Positions 55,820 through 63,253 of a stretch of 64,000 bases of DNA are shown piece after piece. The stretch spans positions 186,001 through 250,000 of the forward strand of contig NZ_JAHZIL010000004.1 in NCBI RefSeq assembly GCF_019443085.1. The letters are read 5' to 3'. Every line of letters begins with the position of its first letter. Position 1 is the stretch's first letter. Source of the stretch: Marinobacter sp. F4218. Its GTDB lineage: Bacteria; Pseudomonadota; Gammaproteobacteria; Pseudomonadales; Oleiphilaceae. A program made the translations under genes and the position numbers. A model generated the notes under the pieces. That model was not told where the DNA came from. It did no database searches and was given only the letters and a program-made list of their open reading frames with translations.

Positions 55820-57814
55820 ATGGAGCACCAATACGCCGACCCTGAACTTGGGCCAGCCGTGATGCAGTTTGATGCGGCGCTGGCCGATTTCGCCCGCGCC
55901 CGTCGCTCAGATCCCCAGTCATCCAGCCTCGCCCTGCTTGAGCGGGCCCGGATGCTGATGACACTGCCGGATGGATTTGACGCCTTGTACAGACGAGTTC
56001 GCGGGCTGGAATCCGCCGGTATTTTCGGCACCAGTGATTGGTCAAAGCCGGCGATTCTGCAGCCGGCACTGGCGAAGCGCTCGCTGCGCGAAGCCGGCGC
56101 CGTGACAACGGTGGTTGAAGCCATCAGCGAGCTCCGGATGCTTGCGGTCACTCGCGGGGATTACTTCCATCCGGGCATTTCCGCGGAACAGGCCAGGCAC
56201 TTCCTGACCCAGGTGATGGCGCTGAACCTGGACTTGCTGTCCGGTCAACTGACGGAAGCAGACCGGGAACGCCCCAAGCAACTCGGTGTCATCGTACACC
56301 AGCTGTACCAGTACCTGATTTCTCATCTGGGTTACGAAAGCCTGCTCGACAGCCTGGTTGCAGAAGTCTGGCGATTACTGGATCAGGGGCCGGTCCAGGT
56401 AGACAGCATCTGCGAGATGATTGGCCAGATTGCAAAGTGCCTCTATGACCCGGAAACGGTAACCATAGACAACGCCGACGCCGCCCGCCTTGTGCACTCG
56501 TTGTTCGCGCCCACCCCAGGCAGCATCGAAGACCCGGGCTTGGAGCTGTATGGCCAACGGCTGGCTCAGATGGACGATGCCGGCCTCAAATCCGAGGCGA
56601 CTCATTTCGCCCGGAGCATGCATGACACCGGTCTTGCCTCGCCCTACCACGCGGTTATGCTGAGGTTCCTGCGCAAAACTGGCAAGGACGACCTGATCCC
56701 AACCACGCTTGGGCTCACCATGACGGGATTGGACGACCTTTACTGCTATACCGAGCTGGTCCACGCCCTGATCGACGAGGCCATCTACCCGGAAAGCTGC
56801 CAGGCCGTTTTCGGGCTTACCATGATGCTGGAGCGGGGTTCGCTGTTCACTCCGTCGGTTGCACAGGCACTGTGGCGTCATATCAAACTTGAGCTGTCGG
56901 AAGAGACGACATCGGCGCTCGAAGGCACGTTTGGAAATGCCCAGCCAGCCAAGGTGTTCCTGCTGGCCGGCGTTCTCAACCTCCTGGGCCAGCCGCTGGG
57001 TGTCGGCCAGGGCAATAACCCCAGCTGTCAGTCGGCCATTGGTCTGTCGATGTGGGCTGCGAACGAGGCCGACTACTTGCTTCAGGTTCTGGCCTGGGCC
57101 GCCCGGGATAACGAGGTTCTGGGGCGCTTCGAGGGTGCAGAAGTCTCGTCCAGGAATCTGGAACCGGGATTGGTCAAGGAGGCACCGGTGGATGTGGATC
57201 CGGTATCACTGATTCTGATTCCGCACCTGGACCGGATCTATGGTGAGATGTGGCGGCGCTGCCAAGGCCGGGATGATGACGCCCACCGCTGGATAAATCC
57301 GGAATTTTACGGGTGGTGGGTCAGCCACGGCTTTCGGGTGGTGGCCGACATTCATACCGGAGAGGTACACGACTACGACGGCTTCGTTCGCCATTTTTAC
57401 GCCAGCTACCACCCGTTCTACAATGGCCAGATGCCCGTCATACATGCGCAGCCCGCTGGCATCGCCGTCACCGACAGCGCCGCCCGTTTTGTCGGCCGCC
57501 ACGCCATCAACATCCTCAGGGTCGGGCTCAGCCCCGAAAACGAGACGCGGGTCTACTTTTTTAATCCCAACAATGACAGTGGCCAGGACTGGGGGCAGGG
57601 CATTACCTGTTCCACCCGCGACCACGGCGAATTCCGGGGGGAAGCCTCCTTACCCATTGCCGAGTTTGCCTCGCGACTGTACGCGTTCCATTACGACACG
57701 CTGGAACTCGGTGACGTGAATGAAGTACCGGATGAGGAAGTCGCCCGGGTCATGGAACTCGGCCACACTAGCTGGGCGGCCCCCCCAGACACGTCAACCC
57801 GCTCAGGAAATTAA
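55820..57814 (+). CDS. Unknown 664-aa protein, possible papain-like fold in the C-terminal half
   Basis: I do not recognise a named family. The N-terminal ~370 residues are helical, Leu- and Asp-rich and superhelix-like; no signal peptide or membrane segment. The C-terminal half holds GVGQGNNPSCQSAIGLSMW (Gln397, Cys403), GRHAINILRVG (His561) and RVYFFNPNND (Asn582), with Trp-Gly shortly after. That order and spacing (Q...C, then H-A, then N) resembles papain-type cysteine peptidases or transglutaminases, but it has not been tested. GGGAG lies 8 nt before the ATG. It is the only large gene in the insert bounded by the direct repeats, and has ordinary GC content. Confidence 0.8.
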   Translation: MEHQYADPELGPAVMQFDAALADFARARRSDPQSSSLALLERARMLMTLPDGFDALYRRVRGLESAGIFGTSDWSKPAILQPALAKRSLREAGAVTTVVEAISELRMLAVTRGDYFHPGISAEQARHFLTQVMALNLDLLSGQLTEADRERPKQLGVIVHQLYQYLISHLGYESLLDSLVAEVWRLLDQGPVQVDSICEMIGQIAKCLYDPETVTIDNADAARLVHSLFAPTPGSIEDPGLELYGQRLAQMDDAGLKSEATHFARSMHDTGLASPYHAVMLRFLRKTGKDDLIPTTLGLTMTGLDDLYCYTELVHALIDEAIYPESCQAVFGLTMMLERGSLFTPSVAQALWRHIKLELSEETTSALEGTFGNAQPAKVFLLAGVLNLLGQPLGVGQGNNPSCQSAIGLSMWAANEADYLLQVLAWAARDNEVLGRFEGAEVSSRNLEPGLVKEAPVDVDPVSLILIPHLDRIYGEMWRRCQGRDDDAHRWINPEFYGWWVSHGFRVVADIHTGEVHDYDGFVRHFYASYHPFYNGQMPVIHAQPAGIAVTDSAARFVGRHAINILRVGLSPENETRVYFFNPNNDSGQDWGQGITCSTRDHGEFRGEASLPIAEFASRLYAFHYDTLELGDVNEVPDEEVARVMELGHTSWAAPPDTSTRSGN

Positions 57815-57838
57815 CCGAGGCCACTTTCCCGGCCTTAA

Positions 57839-57919
57839 TTCCCGATGACCGTCACCGGGAAGATCCAGAAGTTCAAGATGCGGGAGATTTCGATTGAGGA
57901 GATGGGGCTGAAGAAATAA
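57839..57919 (+). pseudogene. C-terminal fragment of an acyl-CoA synthetase gene
   Basis: 26 codons plus TAA encoding the same residues as the end of the gene at 53688-55376 ([18 protein letters not shown], then IEEMGLKK). It has no start and is cut at its left edge immediately after the 664-aa gene. The identical protein sequence with synonymous differences suggests it came from a functional relative, not a decayed copy. Confidence 0.88.
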
Positions 57920-57947
57920 GCCCTGCCCTTTCCTCGAGGAAACCAAC

Positions 57948-57975
57948 AAACCCCGGCAACTTGCCGGGGTTTGTT
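57948..57975 (+). terminator. Duplicated terminator in copy B
   Basis: Same hairpin as at 55404-55430 (AAACCCCGGC/GCCGGGGTTT), now serving the 664-aa gene. Confidence 0.75.
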
Positions 57976-57985
57976 GTTTGTGTAC

Positions 57986-58388
57986 TGTGTGGCTGCGCTC
58001 CAAGGGCGATGGAATCGTGAAGCGCGCTTCGTTATTGCGCAGTGATATTACAAAGATATCGAATGTCGGGACCTCAAGACTCTGATTCTTATATTCTTTT
58101 TATCGCCGAGTTTGGAGACTTAATCAGAGGTTACCTAAAACTACAAATTTCATGAAAACATTTAACCTATTTGAATCTTTTAAGCGCATAGTACCTGCCT
58201 CTCCTACCGTCTAAGGCCCGGTTCCAGACGGAATATTTTCAGTTTCAAAACCCTAATCATAATTTAGACGGCGATCTATCTTGTGACTCCACCGTAAGCC
58301 CCATGCAATAAAAAAGAACCCTCCGGTCAGAGCAAACCTCTTACCGCCATTAATCGCAGTATGTATTGATCTGCGGTTAAAACATGTA
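57986..58388. other. AT-rich intergenic region before the ice-binding gene
   Basis: About 400 bp, clearly more AT-rich than the chromosome to the left. No open frame of note, no tRNA and no clean promoter pair can be defended, although several AT-rich -10-like words occur after 58140. It probably holds the promoter of the downstream gene and marks foreign DNA. Confidence 0.5.
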
Positions 58389-59858
58389 ATGGATACAATA
58401 ATGAATACGATAAAAAACTATGCAAGTCGAAGCGTATGGATCAGTGCGATCATGTTCACTGCTTTATTGGCAGGATGTGGTAGTGATAGCAACAACAGCA
58501 GCGACAACGGCTCCGTGGCAGCCGCGCTGACGGTTACGTCTACCGCCCCGGCCAAAGCTGCCGACCTGGTGCCACTCAACAGCAAAGTAGTCGCCTACTT
58601 TAGTGAAACGATGGACGCGGCAGCCATCGACGGCTTCAGTTTTACTTTGGCTGGTGACACCGGACCCGCACTCACAGGTGCTGTGTCTACCGACGCCAAC
58701 AGCAGTAGCGTAACGTTTACACCCTCTGCTCCCGGTTTCACCGCCGATACGCCTTACACCGCCACCATTACCGCAGCGGCAAAAAGCCTATCCGGTAAGT
58801 CACTGGCAAACGACTATGTCTGGCAGTTCAGAAGCGGGATCACGGCTGACACTGACGCTCCCACGGTAGTCTCCACAGACCCGACTGATGCAGCGACAGG
58901 CTTTGCACTCAACCGAAACATCGATGCGGTGTTTAGCGAAACACTGGATCCTGCCAGCGTTAATTCAGAAAGCTTCACTCTGACCATGGGTGGAACAGCC
59001 GTACAAGGTAGCGTCAGTTACTCGAACAAGCTGGTGACCTTTAACCCTCTAAACAATCTTGCTGCCAGCACCACCTATACCGCGACATTGACAACGGCGG
59101 TAACGGATCTCGCAACCAATGCGCTTACAGCCGATTACAGCTGGACATTTGAGACCGGAGACACCATCGCGACTGGCCCGGAACCCGTCAATCTCAGAAC
59201 CGCCGGAGATTTTGTCATACTGACTAAAACCGGTATTACCAATGTGTTTCAATCCGCTATCACTGGGAACATCGGTGCCAGCCCAATCACCGCGACGGCC
59301 ATGAACAATGTTTCTTGCGATGAAATGACTGGCATCATCTACGGCGCTGATGACGCCTATGTCGCCAGTGCTGGTGGCAGAGCGTGCTTTGCCGGCACAG
59401 CACCAGACAACACGCTGGTTGCCAACGCGGTACTCGACATGGGAACGGCCTACAATGACGCAGCAGGCAGAACCACCCCTGACTTTACCGAACTGCACGC
59501 AGGTGATGTCAGCGGCAAGACACTGGTCCCAGGTCTTTATAAATGGGGTACCAACGTGTTGATCAATACGGATGTGACGCTTGCAGGCAGCGCCAACGAT
59601 GTCTGGATCTTCCAGATAGCCGGCGATGTACTTCAGGCAAGTAATACCCAAGTGCTTTTATCAGGCGGGGCGGTGGCGGAGAATGTCTTCTGGCAGGTTG
59701 GCGGCGGCACCGGTGTGGTACTTGATACAGGTGCAAGTTTCAAAGGCATTGTGATCGCCGAGAAAGGCGTTACCGTTAAAACAGGCGCAACGGTTAACGG
59801 CAGGCTGCTATCACAGACTGCTGTGACCCTGGAAATGAACACCGTTACAGCGCCATAG
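58389..59858 (+). CDS. Ice-binding (DUF3494) lipoprotein with Big_5 domains
   Basis: 489-aa surface lipoprotein. A signal peptide ends in ALLAGC (Cys30) with a Ser/Asn-rich spacer; two bacterial Ig-like (Big_5) domains follow (~50-150 starting VTSTAPAKAADLVPLNSKVVA; ~155-265 starting VVSTDPTDAATGFALNRNID). The last ~225 residues are the DUF3494 ice-binding beta-solenoid: GDFVILTKTGITN, ITGNIGASPITATAM, GKTLVPGLYKWGTNVLINTD, GSANDVWIFQIAGD and GATVNGRLLSQTAVTLEMNTVT. Characterised relatives bind ice crystals or inhibit recrystallisation. An ATG at 58401 is an alternative start. Likely horizontally acquired. Confidence 0.92.
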   Translation: MDTIMNTIKNYASRSVWISAIMFTALLAGCGSDSNNSSDNGSVAAALTVTSTAPAKAADLVPLNSKVVAYFSETMDAAAIDGFSFTLAGDTGPALTGAVSTDANSSSVTFTPSAPGFTADTPYTATITAAAKSLSGKSLANDYVWQFRSGITADTDAPTVVSTDPTDAATGFALNRNIDAVFSETLDPASVNSESFTLTMGGTAVQGSVSYSNKLVTFNPLNNLAASTTYTATLTTAVTDLATNALTADYSWTFETGDTIATGPEPVNLRTAGDFVILTKTGITNVFQSAITGNIGASPITATAMNNVSCDEMTGIIYGADDAYVASAGGRACFAGTAPDNTLVANAVLDMGTAYNDAAGRTTPDFTELHAGDVSGKTLVPGLYKWGTNVLINTDVTLAGSANDVWIFQIAGDVLQASNTQVLLSGGAVAENVFWQVGGGTGVVLDTGASFKGIVIAEKGVTVKTGATVNGRLLSQTAVTLEMNTVTAP

Positions 59859-59910
59859 AGTCAGGTATTGCCCGTTGCGGGCACTCATCAGCAGACAACT
59901 CGATCGACAG

Positions 59911-59936
59911 AAGGCAGCTCCGGCTGCCTTTTTTTA
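59911..59936 (+). terminator. Terminator of the ice-binding protein gene
   Basis: AAGGCAGC (59911-59918) and GCTGCCTT (59923-59930) stem with a 4-nt loop, then a T run. Confidence 0.88.
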
Positions 59937-59978
59937 TGGTTCATCGCGCAAGACAAAGAAACACGGCGATATCCAGCG

Positions 59979-60065
59979 GGAGCGCCGGCCTCTGCGGGCG
60001 GATCATCGGGCCGAATAACGTCGCCGTCGCGGAACGACTCCGGGAGTCGGGACTCCCGGCGCTCC
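59979..60065. repeat. REP-like palindromic element
   Basis: Outer arms GGAGCGCCGG (59979-59988) and CCGGCGCTCC (60056-60065) enclose an inner perfect palindrome CCGGGAGTC/GACTCCCGG (60040-60059). 87 bp, noncoding, between convergent genes. Confidence 0.5.
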
Positions 60066-60087
60066 AAAGCGTTGGCTCACCTTGTCA

Positions 60088-60705
60088 TCAGGACAGAATC
60101 ACCAGGTGATCGGGCAGTTCATTGCGCTCGTGGGTGGCGGGCACATGCTCTTTCAGCAATTTGCCGCAAGCGGCAATGCAGTCAAGAAACCCCTGCCGGG
60201 TCTGGCCCTGATGCACCTTTGCGGTGAAGTCTGCGACGATGCTTTCCCATACCGAGTTGTCCAGCACATCGGCAATGCCCTGATCCACCAGAATCTCCAC
60301 ATAGCGCTCCGCTTCCGAGACGAAGATCAGCATGCCGGTGGAGCCTTCGGTATGGTGCAGGTTCCGCTCCAGGAACTGCCGCCGCGCGAGGTTGGAAGCC
60401 CGCCAGTAACGCACCTGCTGGGGAATCAGGCGGGTGTTGATGCCGGGCACCCGGAACAGCAGGCTGAGCAGGATGAACGTACCCCACTGCGCCAGCATCA
60501 GCATGTCGGCACCGAACCAGTTACCGAAGTAATTGGCAATGCCCGGCACCAGCAACGCCAGGATGCCGGCCCAGAGCAGTGGAATATAGCTGTAGTTATC
60601 GGACTGGGCCGTCAGTACGGTGACCAGTTCGGCGTCGGTTTCCCGTTCCACGTCGTTGATGGCGGCGGTAACGGCTTCCTGATCGCTTTTGCTTAATAAT
60701 GTCAT
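60088..60705 (-). CDS. TPM-domain membrane protein
   Basis: 205 aa: an N-terminal TPM-like segment (DVERETDAELVTVLTAQ), two membrane helices (IPLLWAGILALLVPGIANYFG and LMLAQWGTFILLSLLFRV), then a soluble part with SEAERYVEILVDQGIADVL. It matches the second, shorter TPM protein often found beside LemA and YgcG-type proteins. Function unknown; a role in envelope stability or protein turnover has been proposed for relatives. Third gene of the lemA operon, 60 bp after the larger TPM gene. Confidence 0.85.
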   Translation of the reverse strand: MTLLSKSDQEAVTAAINDVERETDAELVTVLTAQSDNYSYIPLLWAGILALLVPGIANYFGNWFGADMLMLAQWGTFILLSLLFRVPGINTRLIPQQVRYWRASNLARRQFLERNLHHTEGSTGMLIFVSEAERYVEILVDQGIADVLDNSVWESIVADFTAKVHQGQTRQGFLDCIAACGKLLKEHVPATHERNELPDHLVILS

Positions 60706-60765
60706 GATTCTTTCATTCTCATTGTCAGGTGAAGGGATTCAGCGCGCTCGGCTATCGGTGCGGAG

Positions 60766-61524
60766 CTACCAGCCACCAGAGGCACCGCCGCCGCCGAAGC
60801 CGCCTCCACCGCCGCCAAAGCCACCACCGCCGAAGCCACCGCCCCGGCCGCCCATGGCGCCACCCAGCAAAGCCGCGCCTAACAGGGCTGCGCCACCGCG
60901 ACCACCGCGGCCACCGCGACTGCCGATAAAGAACACCACGGCCATCATGATGAAGAAGACCAGCGCCACCATGCCGGCTTTGGGCTTTTCCTGGACGGCA
61001 CCGGACTGCTGGCCCTGGGCAACTGCCATGGGCTCGCCGCCGAGCACCTGGATCATGGCCGCGGCGCCGTTAACAATGCCGGCCTGAAAATCCCCCTGAC
61101 GGAACGCCGGGGAAATAATGCGATTGATGATGACCGAGGAGTCAGCATCCGTGAGCCGGCCTTCAAGGCCATAGCCCACCTCAATGCGGATTTTGCGTTC
61201 TTCCTTCGCCACGATCAGCAGGGCGCCGTTATCCTCGCCCTCCTGACCGATACCCCAGTGCCTGCCCAGCTGGTAGCCAAAATCCTCAATCGGGAACCCC
61301 TGAAGGTCCGGCAAGGTAACCACCACCACCTGTTCGGTGCTGGCCTGCTCGTGAGCCTGGAGCATCTGGCTCAGGCGCGTTTCCACCTCAGGAGACAGCA
61401 TCTCCGCGCGGTCCACCACCCGGCCAGTCAGCTCGGGAAATTCCGGCGTGGACTGGGCCCAGACGGTGGCCGGCAGCAAGACCAGTAACACCAACAGCAT
61501 GCTTTTGTGGAACTGAGCAACCAT
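60766..61524 (-). CDS. YgcG-type TPM-domain protein with Gly-rich tail
   Basis: 252 aa with a signal peptide (LLVLLVLLPATVWAQ), a periplasmic TPM domain (~25-150; LTGRVVDRAEMLSPEVETRL and IRIEVGYGLEGRLTDADSS), a membrane helix (MVALVFFIMMAVVFFIG) and a low-complexity tail rich in Gly/Phe ending GASGGW. This is the Psb32/TLP18.3/YgcG layout. Its ATG overlaps the lemA stop by one base (TGATG), so they are cotranslated. Confidence 0.9.
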   Translation of the reverse strand: MVAQFHKSMLLVLLVLLPATVWAQSTPEFPELTGRVVDRAEMLSPEVETRLSQMLQAHEQASTEQVVVVTLPDLQGFPIEDFGYQLGRHWGIGQEGEDNGALLIVAKEERKIRIEVGYGLEGRLTDADSSVIINRIISPAFRQGDFQAGIVNGAAAMIQVLGGEPMAVAQGQQSGAVQEKPKAGMVALVFFIMMAVVFFIGSRGGRGGRGGAALLGAALLGGAMGGRGGGFGGGGFGGGGGGFGGGGASGGW

Positions 61525-62141
61525 CAGAATTCCACCGCGGGCGCTTCATCCGCATTTTCCGTGGTGGCTTCAAAGTTGGCGCGGGGCTCCAGATCGCTGT
61601 ACAGGATGCTGTGCCAGATCTTGCCCGGGAAGGTTCGCAGTTCGGTGTTGTAGCGCTCCACCGCCTGAATGAAATCCCGGCGCGCGACGGCAATACGGTT
61701 TTCCGTGCCTTCAAGCTGAGACTGCAAGGCCAGGAAGTTCTGATTCGACTTCAGATCCGGATACCGTTCCGACACCGCCATCAGCCGGCTCAGGGCACTG
61801 CTAAGCTCCCCCTGGGCCTGCTGGAACTGCTGTAGCTTCTTGGGGTTGTCGAGAATGCTCTCGTCCACCTGAATTGATGTGGCCTTGGAACGCGCCTCAA
61901 TCACCGCGGTCAGGGTTTCCTGCTCCTGGGCCGCGAAGCCCTTGACGGTTTCCACCAGGTTGGGAATCAGATCGGCCCGGCGCTGGTACTGGTTTTCCAC
62001 CTGGGACCAGGCAGCGGTGACTTTCTCATCGTAAGTGGGAATGTTGTTGATCCCACAGCCACTCAATAACAGAACCAGTGCCATCAGCGGTGCCAGCTTC
62101 CAGACAGTCCACTGTTGAAAGGGTTTATGAACGATTCCCAT
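61524..62141 (-). CDS. LemA family lipoprotein
   Basis: 205 aa from the ATG at 62141. The signal ends in LLLSGC (Cys29), so unlike many LemA proteins it is a likely lipoprotein. The LemA core is clear: YDEKVTAAWSQVENQYQRRADLIPNLVET, then EARSKAT and SRLMAVSERYPDLKSNQNFL, with the C-terminal RFxDxVxxYN-type YNTELRTFPG. The frame is open to 62204 without a signal-like sequence. First gene of the lemA-TPM-TPM operon. Function in bacteria is not settled. Confidence 0.92.
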   Translation of the reverse strand: MGIVHKPFQQWTVWKLAPLMALVLLLSGCGINNIPTYDEKVTAAWSQVENQYQRRADLIPNLVETVKGFAAQEQETLTAVIEARSKATSIQVDESILDNPKKLQQFQQAQGELSSALSRLMAVSERYPDLKSNQNFLALQSQLEGTENRIAVARRDFIQAVERYNTELRTFPGKIWHSILYSDLEPRANFEATTENADEAPAVEF

Positions 62142-62214
62142 AGTGCGTTTCCCGGTGGTGAATGCATGAAAAAGGGAGGATGCCTGACCCTCAGGCCGAG
62201 GCATCGAACTAACC

Positions 62215-62631
62215 TCTAAGTGGGGACAAAGCCAGTGTTTTCAAGGTGGCCAGGGTATTCCGGCCCCACATCCTTTATGGAACAGGGCCGTTCCCGAGCG
62301 TTAAAAATCCGAAGGCGCGGTGCCCGGTCAAACCCCCGCAGCCTGTTGGTAACCCCGGAGCTAAACGAACGCGTTCGCAAAACTCCCCAAAATCCCATGG
62401 GAAATGGAGGTAACCATCTGATAGGGTTGGAAAGTTGGAGTACGAAGGGCGGAGTTTTAAGCCCATAGCTGGGACCGGGAGTGGCTCGGGAGCGGGCGTG
62501 TAACTTCGGCGGCAGCCATGAAAGCTGGTGCTCAAGGTACTCTTTTAAAAGAAGAATCAGGCTCCTGTTTGGGAAAACTGGGCGGAGTTTTAAGAACGGG
62601 TGATATACGAACGCGTTCGCATAATTGGCTG
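62215..62631. other. Noncoding, repeat-bearing segment at the cassette-array boundary
   Basis: No credible gene. ACGAACGCGTTCGCA occurs at 62365-62379 and 62607-62621 (the core CGAACGCGTTCG is a 12-bp palindrome). GGGCGGAGTTTTAAG occurs at 62447-62461 and 62580-62594. The first palindrome is flanked by GGAG/CTCC to make a longer hairpin. The segment ends at the G of GTTAGCC (62631), which is the cassette junction. Confidence 0.55.
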
Positions 62632-63225
62632 TTAGCCATTAGATATTAGGACTCTAGGAATGAACGAGATTCTAAATAATATTAGCTCCATCTCATGGTG
62701 GTTTGGGGTAGTATTTGTTGGGGTTATTGTTAGCTTAACTGCTAGTTATATAAAACCACGTTTGGATACTTGGCTGGCGAATTTTTCGAAAGCTAAGAGA
62801 GAGAAAAATGAAAGAGCAAAGAGAGCCTGGGCTGCTGAAATTGGAAGGCTGCAATCAGACGAATTGTATCGAGCCTTCTTTGCCTCAAGAATTAGCCATG
62901 AGCATGCTAAGGCCACCTTTATAACGGTTTTGGGGGTGGCAATGTTCCTGATGAGTGGCGCATTTTCGCTGATCTTTCAATTTCCTGAGGTTGCAGATCC
63001 AAATAGTGAGAAAGCAATTAGTGAATTTTTAACAAATCTGCCTAAAGAAGAGATAATATTTGTAATAAAACTATTCCTTTCCTTTGTTGGTAGCATCAGC
63101 CTGTTGTTAGGAATGGCGTTTTTTAAAAGTGCGGAAAAACTACAAGCCCAATTCGAGGAATCTGTTGAAGAATTGGCTAACAAGCAAAAGCAGCCGGACG
63201 CATAAATGCGCCGCTGTTTTGGGCG
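62632..63225 (+). mobile_element. Integron gene cassette 1
   Basis: 594 bp from TTAGCC (5' junction) to the G of the next junction GTTAGAC at 63225. It contains one promoterless gene and an attC site. The R'' box of its attC (GGCTAAC) is the exact complement of its own 5' junction GTTAGCC, as expected when the excised circle rejoins. Confidence 0.8.
62660..63205 (+). CDS. Cassette-encoded membrane protein, unknown function
   Basis: 181 aa with three hydrophobic segments (SWWFGVVFVGVIVSLTASYI at ~12-32; FITVLGVAMFLMSGAFSLIF at ~87-107; IFVIKLFLSFVGSISLLLGM at ~133-152). A charged Lys/Arg/Glu-rich loop (~42-70) and an acidic C-terminal helix complete it. No family recognised. Base composition is clearly more AT-rich than the chromosome. 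AGGA lies 8 nt before the ATG, 29 bp after the cassette junction. The gene ends inside its own attC (TAA at 63203-63205, in the hairpin loop), a common cassette layout. Confidence 0.75.
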   Translation: MNEILNNISSISWWFGVVFVGVIVSLTASYIKPRLDTWLANFSKAKREKNERAKRAWAAEIGRLQSDELYRAFFASRISHEHAKATFITVLGVAMFLMSGAFSLIFQFPEVADPNSEKAISEFLTNLPKEEIIFVIKLFLSFVGSISLLLGMAFFKSAEKLQAQFEESVEELANKQKQPDA

Positions 63226-63231
63226 TTAGAC
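63175..63231 (+). repeat. attC recombination site
   Basis: R'' box GGCTAAC (63175-63181), imperfect palindrome, R' box GTTAGAC (63225-63231), 57 bp. The arm after R'', CAAAAGCAGCCGGACGCAT, pairs with ATGCGCCGCTGTTTTG except for three extra bases on the first arm (G, C, A). These match the extrahelical bases of a folded attC. R'' and R' differ in one base as expected for an inserted cassette. Confidence 0.82.
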
Positions 63232-63253
63232 GAAAGAGCTAAATTGAGAATGT

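Larger units (their letters stand above)
57837..57985 (+). repeat. Direct repeat copy B
   Basis: 149 bp matching 55294-55441, offset 2543-2544. The three differences I see inside the coding part are third-position, synonymous changes (AAA/AAG, ATC/ATT, AAG/AAA); most others cluster just after the stop codon. Confidence 0.9.

Noticed and set aside
55442..57836. Insertion sequence or prophage between the direct repeats
   Set aside because: No transposase, integrase or terminal inverted repeats can be seen; only the repeats themselves support mobility.
60778..60870. Short tandem repeat
   Set aside because: It encodes the Gly/Phe-rich tail of the YgcG-type protein; low complexity is explained by the protein.
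62220..62468. An 82-codon frame starting just right of lemA
   Set aside because: Arg/Pro/Ser-rich, crosses the palindromic repeat at 62365, and has no ribosome site.
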